Shown here: one piece after another, positions 1 through 9,027 of the stretch | How positions within the stretch are numbered: position 1 is the first letter of the stretch | Layout of the letters: each line of letters opens with the position of its first letter | Source: Streptococcus sp. HMSC067H01 | Lineage (GTDB): Bacteria > Bacillota > Bacilli > Lactobacillales > Streptococcaceae | Assembly (NCBI RefSeq): GCF_001814775.1 | Contig: NZ_KV817784.1 | Location: forward strand, 97,845 to 161,844 | DNA length: 64,000 nucleotides | Reading direction: 5' to 3' | The notes under the pieces: generated by a model | What the model was told of the DNA's origin: nothing | Database searches by the model: none | What the model saw: only the letters and a program-made list of their open reading frames with translations | Translations under genes and position numbers: made by a program

Positions 1-2
1 CT

Positions 3-245
3 TCTGATACTTCAAAACCAGAAGTTAAGCCAGAGCTTAAACCACAAACTAATTCGAATACCGCTCCAACAGCTCCTGTGAAACCTGTTGGGCAAACTTC
101 AAACTCTAAAGCTGATAAACCTACTTCGAAAAAAGAAACTCCAGCTCTGCCAAACACGGGTGAACAAAGTTCTTCACTTTCTCTAGTAGGCCTTCTCCTA
201 GCAAGTCTTGGTTTAGCAGGTCTGACTTACAAAGGACGTCACTAA
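3..245 (+). CDS. LPXTG cell-wall-anchored protein, C-terminal end only
   Basis: The reading frame is open from the window edge, so only the last 80 residues are present. They show a Pro/Lys/Thr-rich wall-spanning stretch, an LPNTG sortase motif, a hydrophobic segment (LVGLLLASLGLAGL) and a short positive tail (YKGRH) before the stop. This is the classic sortase A sorting signal, so the protein is covalently linked to peptidoglycan. Its function cannot be told because the N-terminal domains lie outside the window. A terminator hairpin follows directly. Confidence 0.9.
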   Translation, partial: SDTSKPEVKPELKPQTNSNTAPTAPVKPVGQTSNSKADKPTSKKETPALPNTGEQSSSLSLVGLLLASLGLAGLTYKGRH

Positions 246-265
246 AAAATTAACATACGATAAAC

Positions 266-297
266 AAGAACTTGAACCATTGTTCAGGTTCTTTTTT
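266..297 (+). terminator. Rho-independent terminator after the LPXTG gene
   Basis: AAGAACTTGAAC pairs with GTTCAGGTTCTT across a 4-base loop and runs into a T tract. It closes the wall-protein transcript and isolates it from prsA. Confidence 0.85.
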
Positions 298-375
298 GGA
301 ATAAGAAAAACTGGAATCGTAAAAAATTTAAAAGCTAGTATTTTTAGTCTTATTTAAGTTATCTGCTTTAAAATA

Positions 376-384
376 TGGTATAAT
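376..384 (+). promoter_or_regulatory. prsA promoter, extended -10
   Basis: TGG-TATAAT (hexamer at 379-384) is an extended -10 element about 50 bases before the prsA start. No convincing -35 is seen, which is common for extended -10 promoters. Confidence 0.6.
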
Positions 385-436
385 GATTGAGTCGGTCTAA
401 AGAAATTTTCGACCGTTTTTAGAAAAAGGAGTAAAC

Positions 437-1378
437 ATGAAGAAAAAACTAATGGCAGGAGCCATCACCTTGTTGTCAGTAGCTACTTTGGCTGCTTGTT
501 CCAATAGCTCTCAAGGAGCAGACTTGATCAGTATGAAGGGTGATGTGATTACAGAACATCAATTCTATGATGAAGTTAAAAATAATCCAACTGCTCAACA
601 AGTCTTGCTTAACATGACCATTCAAAAAGTTTTTGAAAAACAATATGGTTCAGAAGTTAGCGATAAAGAAGTAGAGGATGCCGTTGCAGAAGAACAAAAG
701 AAATACGGTGATAGCTATCAAACAGTTCTAGCTCGTTCAGGTATGACTGCTGAAAGTCGTAAGGCTCAAATCCGAACAAGTAAATTGGTTGAGTTTGCAG
801 TGAAGAAGGCTGCAGAAGCTGAATTAACAGATGAAAACTATAAAAAAGCATTTGAAGAGTATACTCCAGAAGTAACGGCTCAAATTATTAAACTTGACAG
901 TGAAGATAAGGCTAAGGAAGTTCTTGCCAAAGCAAAAGAGTCAGGTGCTGACTTTGCACAACTTGCAAAAGACAACTCAACAGACGAAAAAACAAAAGAA
1001 AATGGTGGTGAAATCACCTTTGATTCTGCATCAACAGAATTGCCAGACGTGGTTAAAAAAGCTGCTTTTGCGCTTGATGTTAACGGAATTTCAGATGTTA
1101 TCACTGCTCCAGGAACTCAAGCTTATACAAGTAGTTTCTACATTGTGAAACTAACTAAGAAGTCAGAAAAATCTTCAAATCTAGAAGATTATAAAGAAAA
1201 ACTCAAAACAATTATTTTGACTCAAAAACAAAATGATGCAACCTTTGTTCAAGGTGTTATCGGTAAAGAATTGACTGATGCCAACATCAAAGTCAAAGAC
1301 CAAACTTTCCAAAATATCTTTACTCAGTACATCAAGGGTGAAGCAACTACTGACAGTAGCAGTAGTTCATCAAACTAA
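437..1378 (+). CDS. prsA: PrsA foldase lipoprotein (parvulin-type PPIase)
   Basis: Extracytoplasmic peptidyl-prolyl isomerase/chaperone that helps secreted proteins fold at the membrane-wall interface. The N-terminus is a lipoprotein signal with lipobox L18-A-A-C21, so the mature protein is lipid-anchored at Cys21. A parvulin-like domain lies at about residues 142-240, containing the typical ADFAQLAKDNSTD and GGEITF segments. The tail is a short Ser-rich stretch. The 313-residue length equals the pneumococcal protein as I recall it. AAAAGGAG precedes the ATG by a normal distance. It has its own promoter and terminator and stands alone between a wall protein and ftsW. In streptococci the catalytic parvulin residues are often degenerate, so isomerase activity is not guaranteed; chaperone activity is the safer inference. 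Confidence 0.93.
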   Translation: MKKKLMAGAITLLSVATLAACSNSSQGADLISMKGDVITEHQFYDEVKNNPTAQQVLLNMTIQKVFEKQYGSEVSDKEVEDAVAEEQKKYGDSYQTVLARSGMTAESRKAQIRTSKLVEFAVKKAAEAELTDENYKKAFEEYTPEVTAQIIKLDSEDKAKEVLAKAKESGADFAQLAKDNSTDEKTKENGGEITFDSASTELPDVVKKAAFALDVNGISDVITAPGTQAYTSSFYIVKLTKKSEKSSNLEDYKEKLKTIILTQKQNDATFVQGVIGKELTDANIKVKDQTFQNIFTQYIKGEATTDSSSSSSN

Positions 1379-1388
1379 GATAGTAATG

Positions 1389-1420
1389 AACTGCCTTCCT
1401 TTATCAGGGAGGTAGTTTTT
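1389..1420 (+). terminator. Terminator after prsA
   Basis: AACTGCCTTCCT and AGGGAGGTAGTT form an imperfect hairpin around TTATC, followed by a T run. Confidence 0.8.
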
Positions 1421-1527
1421 GATTATGTAAAAATACAACATTAAAGTATTTTACATTCTAGTCCCAAGTCAGTCTTAAGTAAAATTCGAATGTTTTCACT
1501 GTAAGAGTTTTTTTCTAGCCTAAAAAA

Positions 1528-1536
1528 TGGTATAAT
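1528..1536 (+). promoter_or_regulatory. ftsW promoter, extended -10
   Basis: TGG-TATAAT (hexamer at 1531-1536) lies about 60 bases before ftsW and is the best promoter in this gap. Confidence 0.65.
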
Positions 1537-1598
1537 AGCATGTAAAACTAGAAATAATAAGGGAAAATAAAAATATTTTTCCGAAAGATAGGTGACAT

Positions 1599-2810
1599 AT
1601 GAAAATAAGTAAAAGGCACCTGCTGAATTATTCAATTTTGATTCCTTATCTACTTTTGTCCGTTTTAGGTTTGATAGTAGTTTATTCGACAACTAGTGCG
1701 TCCCTCATCCAAGAAGGAAAGAGTGCATTATATCTAGTGCGAAATCAGGGGATTTTCTGGATAGCCAGTTTATTCTTAATAGCCTTAATCTATAAATTAA
1801 AATTAGGATTTCTCCGTAATGAGCGCTTGATCTTTATCGTCATGTTTGTCGAGTTGATACTTCTAGCTCTGGCACGGTTAATCGGTACTCCCATCAATGG
1901 AGCCTATGGCTGGATCAAGGTTGGCCCGGTCACGATTCAACCAGCAGAGTATCTAAAGATTATTATCATTTGGTACTTGGCTCAGCGTTTTTCAAAACAA
2001 CAAGATGAGATTGCGGTTTATGATTTCCAAGTTTTAACCCTTAATCAGTGGTTGCCAAGAGCCTTTAATGATTGGCGATTTGTCCTCTTGGTCATGATTG
2101 GTAGTTTGGCAATTTTCCCTGACCTTGGAAATGCAACCATCTTGATTTTAGTATCCTTACTCATGTATACCATTAGTGGGATTGCCTATCGCTGGTTCTC
2201 AACTATACTGGGACTGCTGGCTGGAACATCCATTTTTTCCTTGACTGCCATTCGGTTTATCGGTGTTGAAAAATTCTCAAAAATTCCTGTCTTTGGTTAT
2301 GTTGCCAAGCGTTTCAGTGCTTTTTTCAACCCCTTTAATGACCTTGCGGGATCTGGGCATCAGTTGGCCAATTCTTATTATGCAATGGTTAACGGTGGCT
2401 GGTTTGGTCTTGGATTAGGAAATTCCATTGAAAAACGAGGTTATCTACCAGAAGCTCATACAGACTTTGTCTTTTCGATTGTGATAGAGGAGTTTGGATT
2501 TGTAGGAGCTAGTCTTATTTTGGCTCTTCTATTCTTCTTAATTCTTCGTATTATTTTGGTTGGTATTCGAGCGAGAGATCCTTTCAACTCAATGGTGGCA
2601 ATCGGTATTGGTGGAATGATTCTGATACAGGTATTTGTTAACATTGGCGGTATATCAGGCTTGATCCCTTCAACAGGAGTAACCTTCCCCTTCCTATCGC
2701 AAGGCGGAAACAGTCTTTTGGTCCTATCAGTAGCCATCGCCTTTGTGTTGAATATTGATGCCAGCGAAAAACGTGCCAAACTCTATCGCGAATTAGAAGC
2801 GCAACTCTAA
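1599..2810 (+). CDS. ftsW: FtsW, SEDS-family septal peptidoglycan polymerase
   Basis: Polytopic membrane glycosyltransferase that polymerises lipid II at the division septum together with a class B PBP. The 403-residue protein has about ten hydrophobic segments and conserved SEDS motifs: GAYGWIKVGPVTIQPAE in the first third, and the Asn/Gly-rich extracellular stretch with GGWFGLGLG followed by LPEAHTDFVFSIVIEEFG. FtsW rather than RodA is favoured because the next gene is ppc, the pneumococcal ftsW-ppc arrangement as I remember it. RBS AGGTG precedes the ATG. Only 25 bases separate its stop from ppc, so the two are probably cotranscribed. Confidence 0.9.
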   Translation: MKISKRHLLNYSILIPYLLLSVLGLIVVYSTTSASLIQEGKSALYLVRNQGIFWIASLFLIALIYKLKLGFLRNERLIFIVMFVELILLALARLIGTPINGAYGWIKVGPVTIQPAEYLKIIIIWYLAQRFSKQQDEIAVYDFQVLTLNQWLPRAFNDWRFVLLVMIGSLAIFPDLGNATILILVSLLMYTISGIAYRWFSTILGLLAGTSIFSLTAIRFIGVEKFSKIPVFGYVAKRFSAFFNPFNDLAGSGHQLANSYYAMVNGGWFGLGLGNSIEKRGYLPEAHTDFVFSIVIEEFGFVGASLILALLFFLILRIILVGIRARDPFNSMVAIGIGGMILIQVFVNIGGISGLIPSTGVTFPFLSQGGNSLLVLSVAIAFVLNIDASEKRAKLYRELEAQL

Positions 2811-2835
2811 GACATAATATGACAAGGAGAAAAAA

Positions 2836-5643
2836 ATGTCTCTTCAAAAGTTAGAAAATTTTAGTAACAAAGCTGTCGTACAAGAAGAAGTGCAAATCTT
2901 GACAGAAATGCTCGAAGATATTACAAGAAACATGCTTGCACCAGAGACCTTTGATAAAATCATGCAGTTAAAAGAACTTTCGACTGTAGCAGACTATCAA
3001 GGACTTGATAAAGTAGTAACTAGTCTATCAAACGACGAAATGGTCTACATTTCAAGATATTTCTCTATCTTACCACTCTTAATTAACATTTCCGAAGACG
3101 TAGACTTAGCTTACGAGATTAACCACCTAAATAATGTTGATCAAGATTATCTGGGTAAATTGTCAACAACTATCAAAATGGTGGCTGAAAAAGAAAACGC
3201 TGCTGAGATCCTTGAACACCTGAACGTGGTGCCTGTTTTGACAGCCCATCCTACTCAGGTACAACGTAAGAGTATGTTGGACTTGACCAATCATATCCAT
3301 ACCCTTTTACGTAAATATCGTGACGTGAGAATGGGCCTCATCAACAAGGAAAAATGGCATAATGATCTTCGTCGCTATATTGAGATTATCATGCAGACAG
3401 ATATGATTCGTGAGAAGAAACTAAAAGTAACCAACGAAATTACTAACGTGATGGAATACTACAATAGTTCCTTCCTTCAGGCTGTTCCTAATCTGATGCT
3501 TGAGTACAAGCGTCTAGCAAAAGAACAAGGAATTGATCTTAAACAAGCCAAACCAATTACTATGGGAATGTGGATCGGTGGAGACCGTGATGGAAATCCA
3601 TTTGTAACAGCTGAGACACTTATGCGTTCTGCTACCATTCAAAGTGAAGTAGTTTTGAACTATTACATCAGTAAAATCTCTAATCTCTACCTCAACTTTT
3701 CTCTCTCAACCAATCTTTCTAAAACAAGTAAAGCAGTAGAAGAGATGGCTGAACGTTCAGGTGACAATTCAGTCTTTCGTGAAAAGGAACCTTATCGCCG
3801 TGCTTTCCATTTGATTCAATCTAAACTAATCCAGACCTTGCTCAACTTAAAACAATGGTCTCTAGTTGGTTCTACGGTAGAAGAGCATCGTCCTGTTGCA
3901 GGTTTTATTTGGGGGAATAGCCATCAGCAAGGAGCGGTTACAGATTACATTGGTAATCGCCTTTCAGGAGCAATTCAAGAGCTGGCTGAAGATCGTCCAC
4001 CATTTTACGAAACAGTTGAAGAGTTCAAAAAAGATCTATATACTATTAAGGATTCATTGCTTGAAAATAAGGCAGAGGCCTTGCTTACTGGTGAGTTCGC
4101 TGAGCTTTTAGAAGCTGTAGAAGTCTTTGGTTTCTTCTTGGCTTCCATCGACATGCGTCAAGACTCAAGTGTTCACGAGGCCTGTGTCGCTGAATTGTTA
4201 GCATCTGCTGGAATCAATGACCACTATAGTGATCTATCAGAAGATGAAAAATGCGAATTGCTCTTACATGAGTTATTAGAAGATCCTCGAATCTTGTCTG
4301 CAACCCATGCTGAGAAGTCTGAACTACTCGAAAAAGAGTTAGCTATTTTCCAAACTGCCCGTGAATTAAAAGACCGTTTGGGTGAAGATGTCATTCGTCA
4401 AACGATTATTTCTCATGCAACCAGCGTGTCTGATATGTTAGAATTGGCAATTATGCTCAAAGAAGTCGGTCTTGTGGATGCTGAAAAAGCTCGTGTTCAG
4501 ATTGTACCACTCTTTGAAACTATCGAAGACTTGGATCATTCTGAAGAAACTATGAGAAAGTATTTCTCTCTACCTCTTGCTAAGAAATGGGTTGCTTCAA
4601 AAAACAATTACCAAGAAATCATGCTTGGCTACTCTGATAGTAACAAGGATGGTGGTTATCTATCCTCTTGTTGGACACTATACAAAGCTCAACAACAATT
4701 GACAGCCATTGGTGATGAGTTTGGTGTTAAGGTAACCTTCTTCCACGGTCGTGGTGGTGGCCCTACTTATGACGCTATTGCCTCACAGCCACTTAAGTCT
4801 ATCAAAGATCGTATCCGTTTGACCGAGCAAGGGGAAGTGATTGGAAATAAATACGGAAACAAGGATGCAGCCTACTATAACCTTGAAATGTTAGTTTCAG
4901 CAGCAATCAACCGTATGATTACTCAAAAGAAGAGTGACACTAATACTTCAAATCGCTATGAGGCAATCATGGACCAAGTAGTCAGTCGTAGCTATGATAT
5001 TTACCGTGAACTAGTATTCGGAAATGAACATTTCTATGATTATTTCTTTGAGTCTAGTCCAATCAAGGCGATTTCAAGTTTCAACATTGGTTCTCGACCG
5101 GCCGCTCGTAAAACCATCACTGAAATCGGTGGTCTACGCGCTATTCCTTGGGTATTCTCATGGTCACAAAGTCGTGTTATGTTCCCAGGCTGGTATGGTG
5201 TTGGTTCAAGTTTCAAGGAATTTATCGACCAAGATCCTAAAAATATTGAAATCCTTCGTGACATGTATAAAAACTGGCCTTTCTTCCAGTCGCTTTTATC
5301 TAACGTAGACATGGTCTTGTCTAAGTCAAATATGAATATTGCTTTTGAGTACGCACAACTTTGTGAAAGTGAAGAAGTGCAAGCGATCTACTATACTATC
5401 TTGGATGAATGGCAGTTGACCAAGGATGTCATTTTGGCTATCGAAGGGCAAGACGACCTCTTGGCTGAAAACCCATATTTGAAAGCCAGTCTAAAATATC
5501 GCATGCCTTACTTCAACATTCTCAACTACATCCAGCTTGAGTTAATCAAGCGCCAACGTCGTGGAGAGCTATCTACGCATGAAGAAAGATTGATTCATAC
5601 GACCATTAACGGAATTGCTACTGGATTGCGTAATTCGGGCTAA
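2836..5643 (+). CDS. ppc: Phosphoenolpyruvate carboxylase with catalytic-loop deletion
   Basis: PEP carboxylase forms oxaloacetate from PEP and bicarbonate (anaplerosis, aspartate supply). Visible family motifs: [13 protein letters not shown] with the catalytic His, [51 protein letters not shown] and the C-terminal GLRNSG. The second active-site signature normally reads FHGRGG-T/S-V/I-GRGGGP. Here residues 636-643 read FHGRGGGP, so six residues, including the second Arg of the glycine loop, are missing in frame. That is consistent with an 18-base deletion between two GRGG-coding repeats. E. coli Arg587, which sits in this lost segment, is needed for carboxylation. The frame is otherwise intact. 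At 935 residues the protein is longer than the roughly 898 of pneumococcus; the extra length lies near residues 338-395. AAGGAG precedes the ATG. The enzyme may be inactive, altered, or the gap may be a sequence error. Confidence 0.95.
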   Translation: MSLQKLENFSNKAVVQEEVQILTEMLEDITRNMLAPETFDKIMQLKELSTVADYQGLDKVVTSLSNDEMVYISRYFSILPLLINISEDVDLAYEINHLNNVDQDYLGKLSTTIKMVAEKENAAEILEHLNVVPVLTAHPTQVQRKSMLDLTNHIHTLLRKYRDVRMGLINKEKWHNDLRRYIEIIMQTDMIREKKLKVTNEITNVMEYYNSSFLQAVPNLMLEYKRLAKEQGIDLKQAKPITMGMWIGGDRDGNPFVTAETLMRSATIQSEVVLNYYISKISNLYLNFSLSTNLSKTSKAVEEMAERSGDNSVFREKEPYRRAFHLIQSKLIQTLLNLKQWSLVGSTVEEHRPVAGFIWGNSHQQGAVTDYIGNRLSGAIQELAEDRPPFYETVEEFKKDLYTIKDSLLENKAEALLTGEFAELLEAVEVFGFFLASIDMRQDSSVHEACVAELLASAGINDHYSDLSEDEKCELLLHELLEDPRILSATHAEKSELLEKELAIFQTARELKDRLGEDVIRQTIISHATSVSDMLELAIMLKEVGLVDAEKARVQIVPLFETIEDLDHSEETMRKYFSLPLAKKWVASKNNYQEIMLGYSDSNKDGGYLSSCWTLYKAQQQLTAIGDEFGVKVTFFHGRGGGPTYDAIASQPLKSIKDRIRLTEQGEVIGNKYGNKDAAYYNLEMLVSAAINRMITQKKSDTNTSNRYEAIMDQVVSRSYDIYRELVFGNEHFYDYFFESSPIKAISSFNIGSRPAARKTITEIGGLRAIPWVFSWSQSRVMFPGWYGVGSSFKEFIDQDPKNIEILRDMYKNWPFFQSLLSNVDMVLSKSNMNIAFEYAQLCESEEVQAIYYTILDEWQLTKDVILAIEGQDDLLAENPYLKASLKYRMPYFNILNYIQLELIKRQRRGELSTHEERLIHTTINGIATGLRNSG

Positions 5644-5711
5644 TTTCCATCGTCTTTTTCGAAAAATCCGTAGGAATTTTACTTTTTTAAAAAAATAATT
5701 CATATAATCTC

Positions 5712-5739
5712 TTGACAAGCATTTTAAAAATGTTATAAT
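5712..5739 (+). promoter_or_regulatory. Strong promoter of the trpXYZ T-box leader
   Basis: TTGACA (5712-5717), a 16-base spacer and TATAAT (5734-5739) preceded by TG make a near-consensus housekeeping promoter, as expected for an operon controlled afterwards by attenuation. Confidence 0.85.
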
Positions 5740-5746
5740 TTAACCA

Positions 5747-5980
5747 TTCAGAAAGTAATCATTGAAATTTTTTAGAGAGTCTGTGGTTGGTGAAAACAGA
5801 TAGATGAAAGTGATGAAAATTGGGCTGAATGTTATAAAGAATTTGAAATCATAAGAATTCGGTGCGCACACCTTACAGTGCAACTCGTGAAGCGAGATTG
5901 AGAGATAGGGATATTCCCTATAATTGAGGTGGCACCGCGTATCGACGTCCTCACACAAGTTTTTTGTGTGAGGACTTTTT
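5747..5980 (+). promoter_or_regulatory. T-box leader, probably tRNA-Trp responsive
   Basis: The stretch contains the T-box core GAGGTGGCACCGCG (5926-5939) followed by a strong terminator hairpin (5947-5975) and T run. Stem I lies upstream. The best specifier candidate is TGG at 5821-5823 followed by a purine, matching tryptophan. In this family uncharged tRNA pairs with the specifier and the T-box bulge, stabilising an antiterminator. The downstream trpXYZ transporter fits tryptophan control. The specifier assignment is by eye and not by a folded model. Confidence 0.88.
5947..5980 (+). terminator. T-box regulated terminator
   Basis: GTCCTCACAC and GTGTGAGGAC form a perfect 10-bp stem followed by T5. 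It is the off-state structure of the T-box leader. Confidence 0.9.
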
Positions 5981-5998
5981 CTATGGGGAGGATAAATA

Positions 5999-6046
5999 AT
6001 GGAATTCAAACGATGGCGACGCTTGGTTAAGCGATTTAAAAGGTAA
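5999..6046 (+). CDS. 15-residue basic leader peptide candidate
   Basis: MEFKRWRRLVKRFKR begins at an ATG six bases after GGGGAGGA (5985-5992), a near-perfect ribosome site, and ends at TAA 38 bases before trpX. It lies just downstream of the T-box terminator, so it can be translated only in read-through transcripts. It contains one Trp and nine Arg/Lys residues. It may be a coupling or leader peptide for trpX, or a small membrane-active peptide. No homologue is known to me. The strong ribosome site and clean placement are the only evidence that it is a gene. Confidence 0.45.
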   Translation: MEFKRWRRLVKRFKR

Positions 6047-6083
6047 AATTAGAAGTAAGCATTGAAAAATAAGGAGAAATAAA

Positions 6084-7082
6084 ATGAATAAACGATTAAT
6101 GGGAATTATCGCAGCATTAGCTGTTTTAGTAGGTGGAAGCCTAATCTACTCTAATCTAACAAAACAAGAAACAAAGACCGAAACAGCTAATAAGACAGCC
6201 AAGGTTGGAGTTCTTCAGTTTGTCAGCCATCCATCACTCGACTTGATTTATCAAGGGATTCAAGATGGACTTGCCGAGGAAGGGTATAAAGGTGATCAAG
6301 TTAAAATTGATTTTATGAACTCAGAAGGTGACCAAAGTAAGGTTGCCACAATGAGTAAGCAGTTGGTGGCAAATGGAAATGATGTCGTTGTCGGTATTGC
6401 AACACCTGCAGCGCAAGGTCTAGCAAGTGCAACAAAAGATCTTCCTGTTATCATGGCAGCAGTAACAGACCCAATTGGTGCTAACCTTGTACAAAACTTG
6501 GAAAAACCAGGTGGGAACATCACTGGAGTTTCTGACCACAACCCTGCTCAACAACAGGTTGAATTGATCAAGACATTGACTCCTGATGTCAAGACGGTTG
6601 GAGCCCTTTACTCAAGTAGTGAAGATAACTCAAAATCACAAGTCGAAGAGTTCAAAGCTTACGCAGAAAAAGCTGGTTTGAAAGTAGAAACATTTGCAGT
6701 TCCATCAACGAACGAAATTGCTTCAACAGTTAACGTGATGACTGGTAAAGTAGATGCAATCTGGGTTCCAATTGACAACACAATCGCATCTGCATTCTCA
6801 ACTGTAGTATCAAGTAATCAAACAGCTAAAAAACCAATCTACCCAAGTGCGACTGCCATGGTAGAAGCAGGTGGTTTGGCATCAGTCGTTGTGGACCAAC
6901 ACGATCTTGGTGTTGCTACCGGTAAGATGATTGCCAAAGTCTTGAAGGGGGAAAAACCTGCAGATACACCAGTTAATGTCTTCTCAACTGGTAAATCAGT
7001 TATCAATAAAAAAGTGGCTCAAGAACTTGAAATCACTATCCCTGAATCAGTTCTCAAAGAAGCTGGTCAAGTGATCGAATAA
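6084..7082 (+). CDS. trpX: Tryptophan ABC transporter substrate-binding protein
   Basis: ABC_sub_bind (DUF534-type) substrate-binding protein of the TrpXYZ importer. The N-terminal hydrophobic segment (about residues 5-24) has no lipobox Cys, so it is either an uncleaved anchor or a Sec signal. The mature part starts KVGVLQFVSHPSLDLIYQGIQDGL, typical of the family, with the two-lobed fold seen later as DVVVGIATPAAQGLA and VDAIWVPIDNTIASA. The tryptophan specificity comes from the T-box leader and the known streptococcal trpXYZ arrangement, not from residues I can assign. AAGGAG lies 7 bases before the ATG. It is first of three collinear genes. Confidence 0.85.
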   Translation: MNKRLMGIIAALAVLVGGSLIYSNLTKQETKTETANKTAKVGVLQFVSHPSLDLIYQGIQDGLAEEGYKGDQVKIDFMNSEGDQSKVATMSKQLVANGNDVVVGIATPAAQGLASATKDLPVIMAAVTDPIGANLVQNLEKPGGNITGVSDHNPAQQQVELIKTLTPDVKTVGALYSSSEDNSKSQVEEFKAYAEKAGLKVETFAVPSTNEIASTVNVMTGKVDAIWVPIDNTIASAFSTVVSSNQTAKKPIYPSATAMVEAGGLASVVVDQHDLGVATGKMIAKVLKGEKPADTPVNVFSTGKSVINKKVAQELEITIPESVLKEAGQVIE

Positions 7083-7142
7083 GAAAACGGGAGGAGTTGG
7101 ATACATCTCCTCCAATTTTTAAAAGAAGGAAATGAATGTAAC

Positions 7143-8009
7143 ATGATAGTATCGATTATTTCACAAGGATTTGTCTGGGCTATCCTTGGTTTAGGAATCT
7201 TTATGACCTTTAGAATCCTAAACTTCCCAGATATGACAACTGAGGGCTCCTTCCCACTAGGAGGAGCAGTTGCAGTAACACTGATTACTCAAGGCGTTAA
7301 TCCTTTTCTTGCTACCTTAGTAGCTGTTGGAGCAGGTTGTCTTGCAGGTTTAGCGACTGGTCTACTCTATACTAAAGGAAAGATTCCAACACTCTTGTCT
7401 GGAATTCTAGTCATGACTTCTTGTCATTCTATCATGCTCATGATTATGGGAAGGGCTAACCTTGGTCTTCTAGGGACTAAACAAATCCAAGATGTTCTTC
7501 CTTTCTCATCTGAGGTTAATCAATTATTTACAGGCTTGATTTTTGTGACTTTGGTTATCCTTCTTATGCTTTTCTTCCTAGATACTAAATTGGGACAGGC
7601 CTATATCGCAACAGGAGATAATCCAGATATGGCTCGTAGTTTTGGTATCAATACTGGACGTATGGAGTTGATGGGTCTGGTTTTATCAAACGGTGTGATC
7701 GCCCTTGCAGGTGCCCTTATCGCTCAACAAGAAGGATATGCGGATGTCTCTCGTGGTATCGGGGTTATCGTAGTTGGTCTTGCTAGCTTGATTATCGGTG
7801 AAGTCCTCTTCAAGAGTCTTACCCTAGCAGAACGCTTGGTTACTATTGTAGTTGGTTCCATCAGCTATCAATTCTTGGTATGGGGAGTCATTGCTCTCGG
7901 CTTTAATACTAGCTATCTCCGTTTGTACAGTGCCCTTATCCTAGCAACTTGCTTGATAATTCCAACCCTTAAGGATAAATACTTGAAAGGAGTCAAGTTA
8001 AGCAAATGA
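7143..8009 (+). CDS. trpY: Tryptophan ABC transporter permease
   Basis: Integral membrane permease of the branched-chain/LivH-like class (BPD_transp_2), 288 residues with about eight hydrophobic segments. The N-terminal GLGIFMTFRILNFPDMTTEGSF stretch is characteristic of this transporter type. It partners trpX and trpZ. The start chosen is ATG 7143 with AAGGAA upstream; an overlapping short frame at 7131 stops immediately. Its stop overlaps the trpZ start by four bases, indicating translational coupling. Confidence 0.85.
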   Translation: MIVSIISQGFVWAILGLGIFMTFRILNFPDMTTEGSFPLGGAVAVTLITQGVNPFLATLVAVGAGCLAGLATGLLYTKGKIPTLLSGILVMTSCHSIMLMIMGRANLGLLGTKQIQDVLPFSSEVNQLFTGLIFVTLVILLMLFFLDTKLGQAYIATGDNPDMARSFGINTGRMELMGLVLSNGVIALAGALIAQQEGYADVSRGIGVIVVGLASLIIGEVLFKSLTLAERLVTIVVGSISYQFLVWGVIALGFNTSYLRLYSALILATCLIIPTLKDKYLKGVKLSK

Positions 8010-8764
8010 CAGCAATTGTAGAATTAAGAAATGCCACTAAAATTGTTAAAAATGGCTTTGACGAGGAAAAAATTATCCTAAACGATGTTTCTCTTGATAT
8101 TTATGAACACGACTTCATTACAATCTTGGGTGGAAATGGTGCAGGAAAATCAACACTCTTTAATAGCATTGCAGGAACGCTACCCTTGACTAGTGGTAGC
8201 ATTCGTATCATGGGCGAAGATGTGACTCATTTCAGCCCTGAAAAGCGTGCCAAGTACCTCTCTCGTGTTTTCCAAGATCCCAAGATGGGAACTGCCCCTC
8301 GTATGACCGTTGCAGAAAACCTCTTGATTGCAAAGTTTCGTGGAGAAAAACGTGGTCTTTTTCCAAGAAGACTCTCAGCTTACAAGGAAGAATTTCAAGC
8401 AACTATTGAGAAGGTTGGCAATGGTCTAGAGAAGCACTTAGATACACCGATTGAATTTTTGTCAGGTGGACAAAGGCAGGCCTTGAGCCTCTTGATGGCA
8501 ACCTTGAAGCGTCCAGAACTCCTTTTGTTGGATGAACATACAGCTGCTCTTGACCCTAAAACAAGTGTGGCCTTGATGGAATTGACAGATGACTTTGTCA
8601 GTAAGGACCATCTTACTGCTCTGATGATTACCCACCATATGGAAGATGCTCTCAAGTATGGAAATCGTCTCATTGTTATGAAGGAAGGACGAATCATCCA
8701 AGATTTAAACAAGGATGAGAAAGCCAAGATGAAAATTTCTGATTACTATCAACTATTTGAGTAG
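8006..8764 (+). CDS. trpZ: Tryptophan ABC transporter ATPase
   Basis: Cytoplasmic ATP-binding subunit of the TrpXYZ importer, 252 residues. Walker A is GGNGAGKST (about residues 48-56), the signature is LSGGQRQ, and Walker B is ELLLLDEHTAALDP, with the H-loop His in MITHHMED. The start overlaps the trpY stop by four bases. A terminator follows, closing the T-box operon, and the accessory island begins after it. In pneumococcus, as I recall, this gene is followed by dnaG. Confidence 0.88.
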   Translation: MTAIVELRNATKIVKNGFDEEKIILNDVSLDIYEHDFITILGGNGAGKSTLFNSIAGTLPLTSGSIRIMGEDVTHFSPEKRAKYLSRVFQDPKMGTAPRMTVAENLLIAKFRGEKRGLFPRRLSAYKEEFQATIEKVGNGLEKHLDTPIEFLSGGQRQALSLLMATLKRPELLLLDEHTAALDPKTSVALMELTDDFVSKDHLTALMITHHMEDALKYGNRLIVMKEGRIIQDLNKDEKAKMKISDYYQLFE

Positions 8765-8786
8765 ATGATTTTAAATAATTGATATA

Positions 8787-8823
8787 AAAACTTGGAAGTG
8801 GAATTTTTGCTTCTAAGTTTTTT
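8787..8823 (+). terminator. Terminator after trpZ
   Basis: AAACTTGGAAG and CTTCTAAGTTT form an imperfect hairpin followed by a T run. Confidence 0.75.
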
Positions 8824-9027
8824 GTATTAAAGGGAGATTATCTAAAAATGGTTTGGATTCCACCGTCTAAGATTTTATAGTATAATAATTATAAGGAAAA
8901 TGTTGCTAAAGATAAAAAACTTATAAAAAAGAGTTTTGCATCTAAATTTTATCTTGTCTTTAAAATAAGGTATCTAAAATGTATTTTTACTTTGTAAATT
9001 ATATAAGTTCTAGATAAGGAAAAAGTC

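Noticed and set aside
340-372. Possible CiaR-type repeat before prsA (TTTAAG...TTTAAA)
   Set aside because: Spacing is eight bases and the second half is imperfect, unlike the exact TTTAAG-N5-TTTAAG at 52093.
1441-1692. 83-codon minus-strand frame
   Set aside because: Overlaps the ftsW promoter and start on the other strand, no ribosome site, no recognisable product.
5740-6009. 89-codon minus-strand frame
   Set aside because: Lies opposite the T-box leader; apparent coding is due to RNA structure symmetry.
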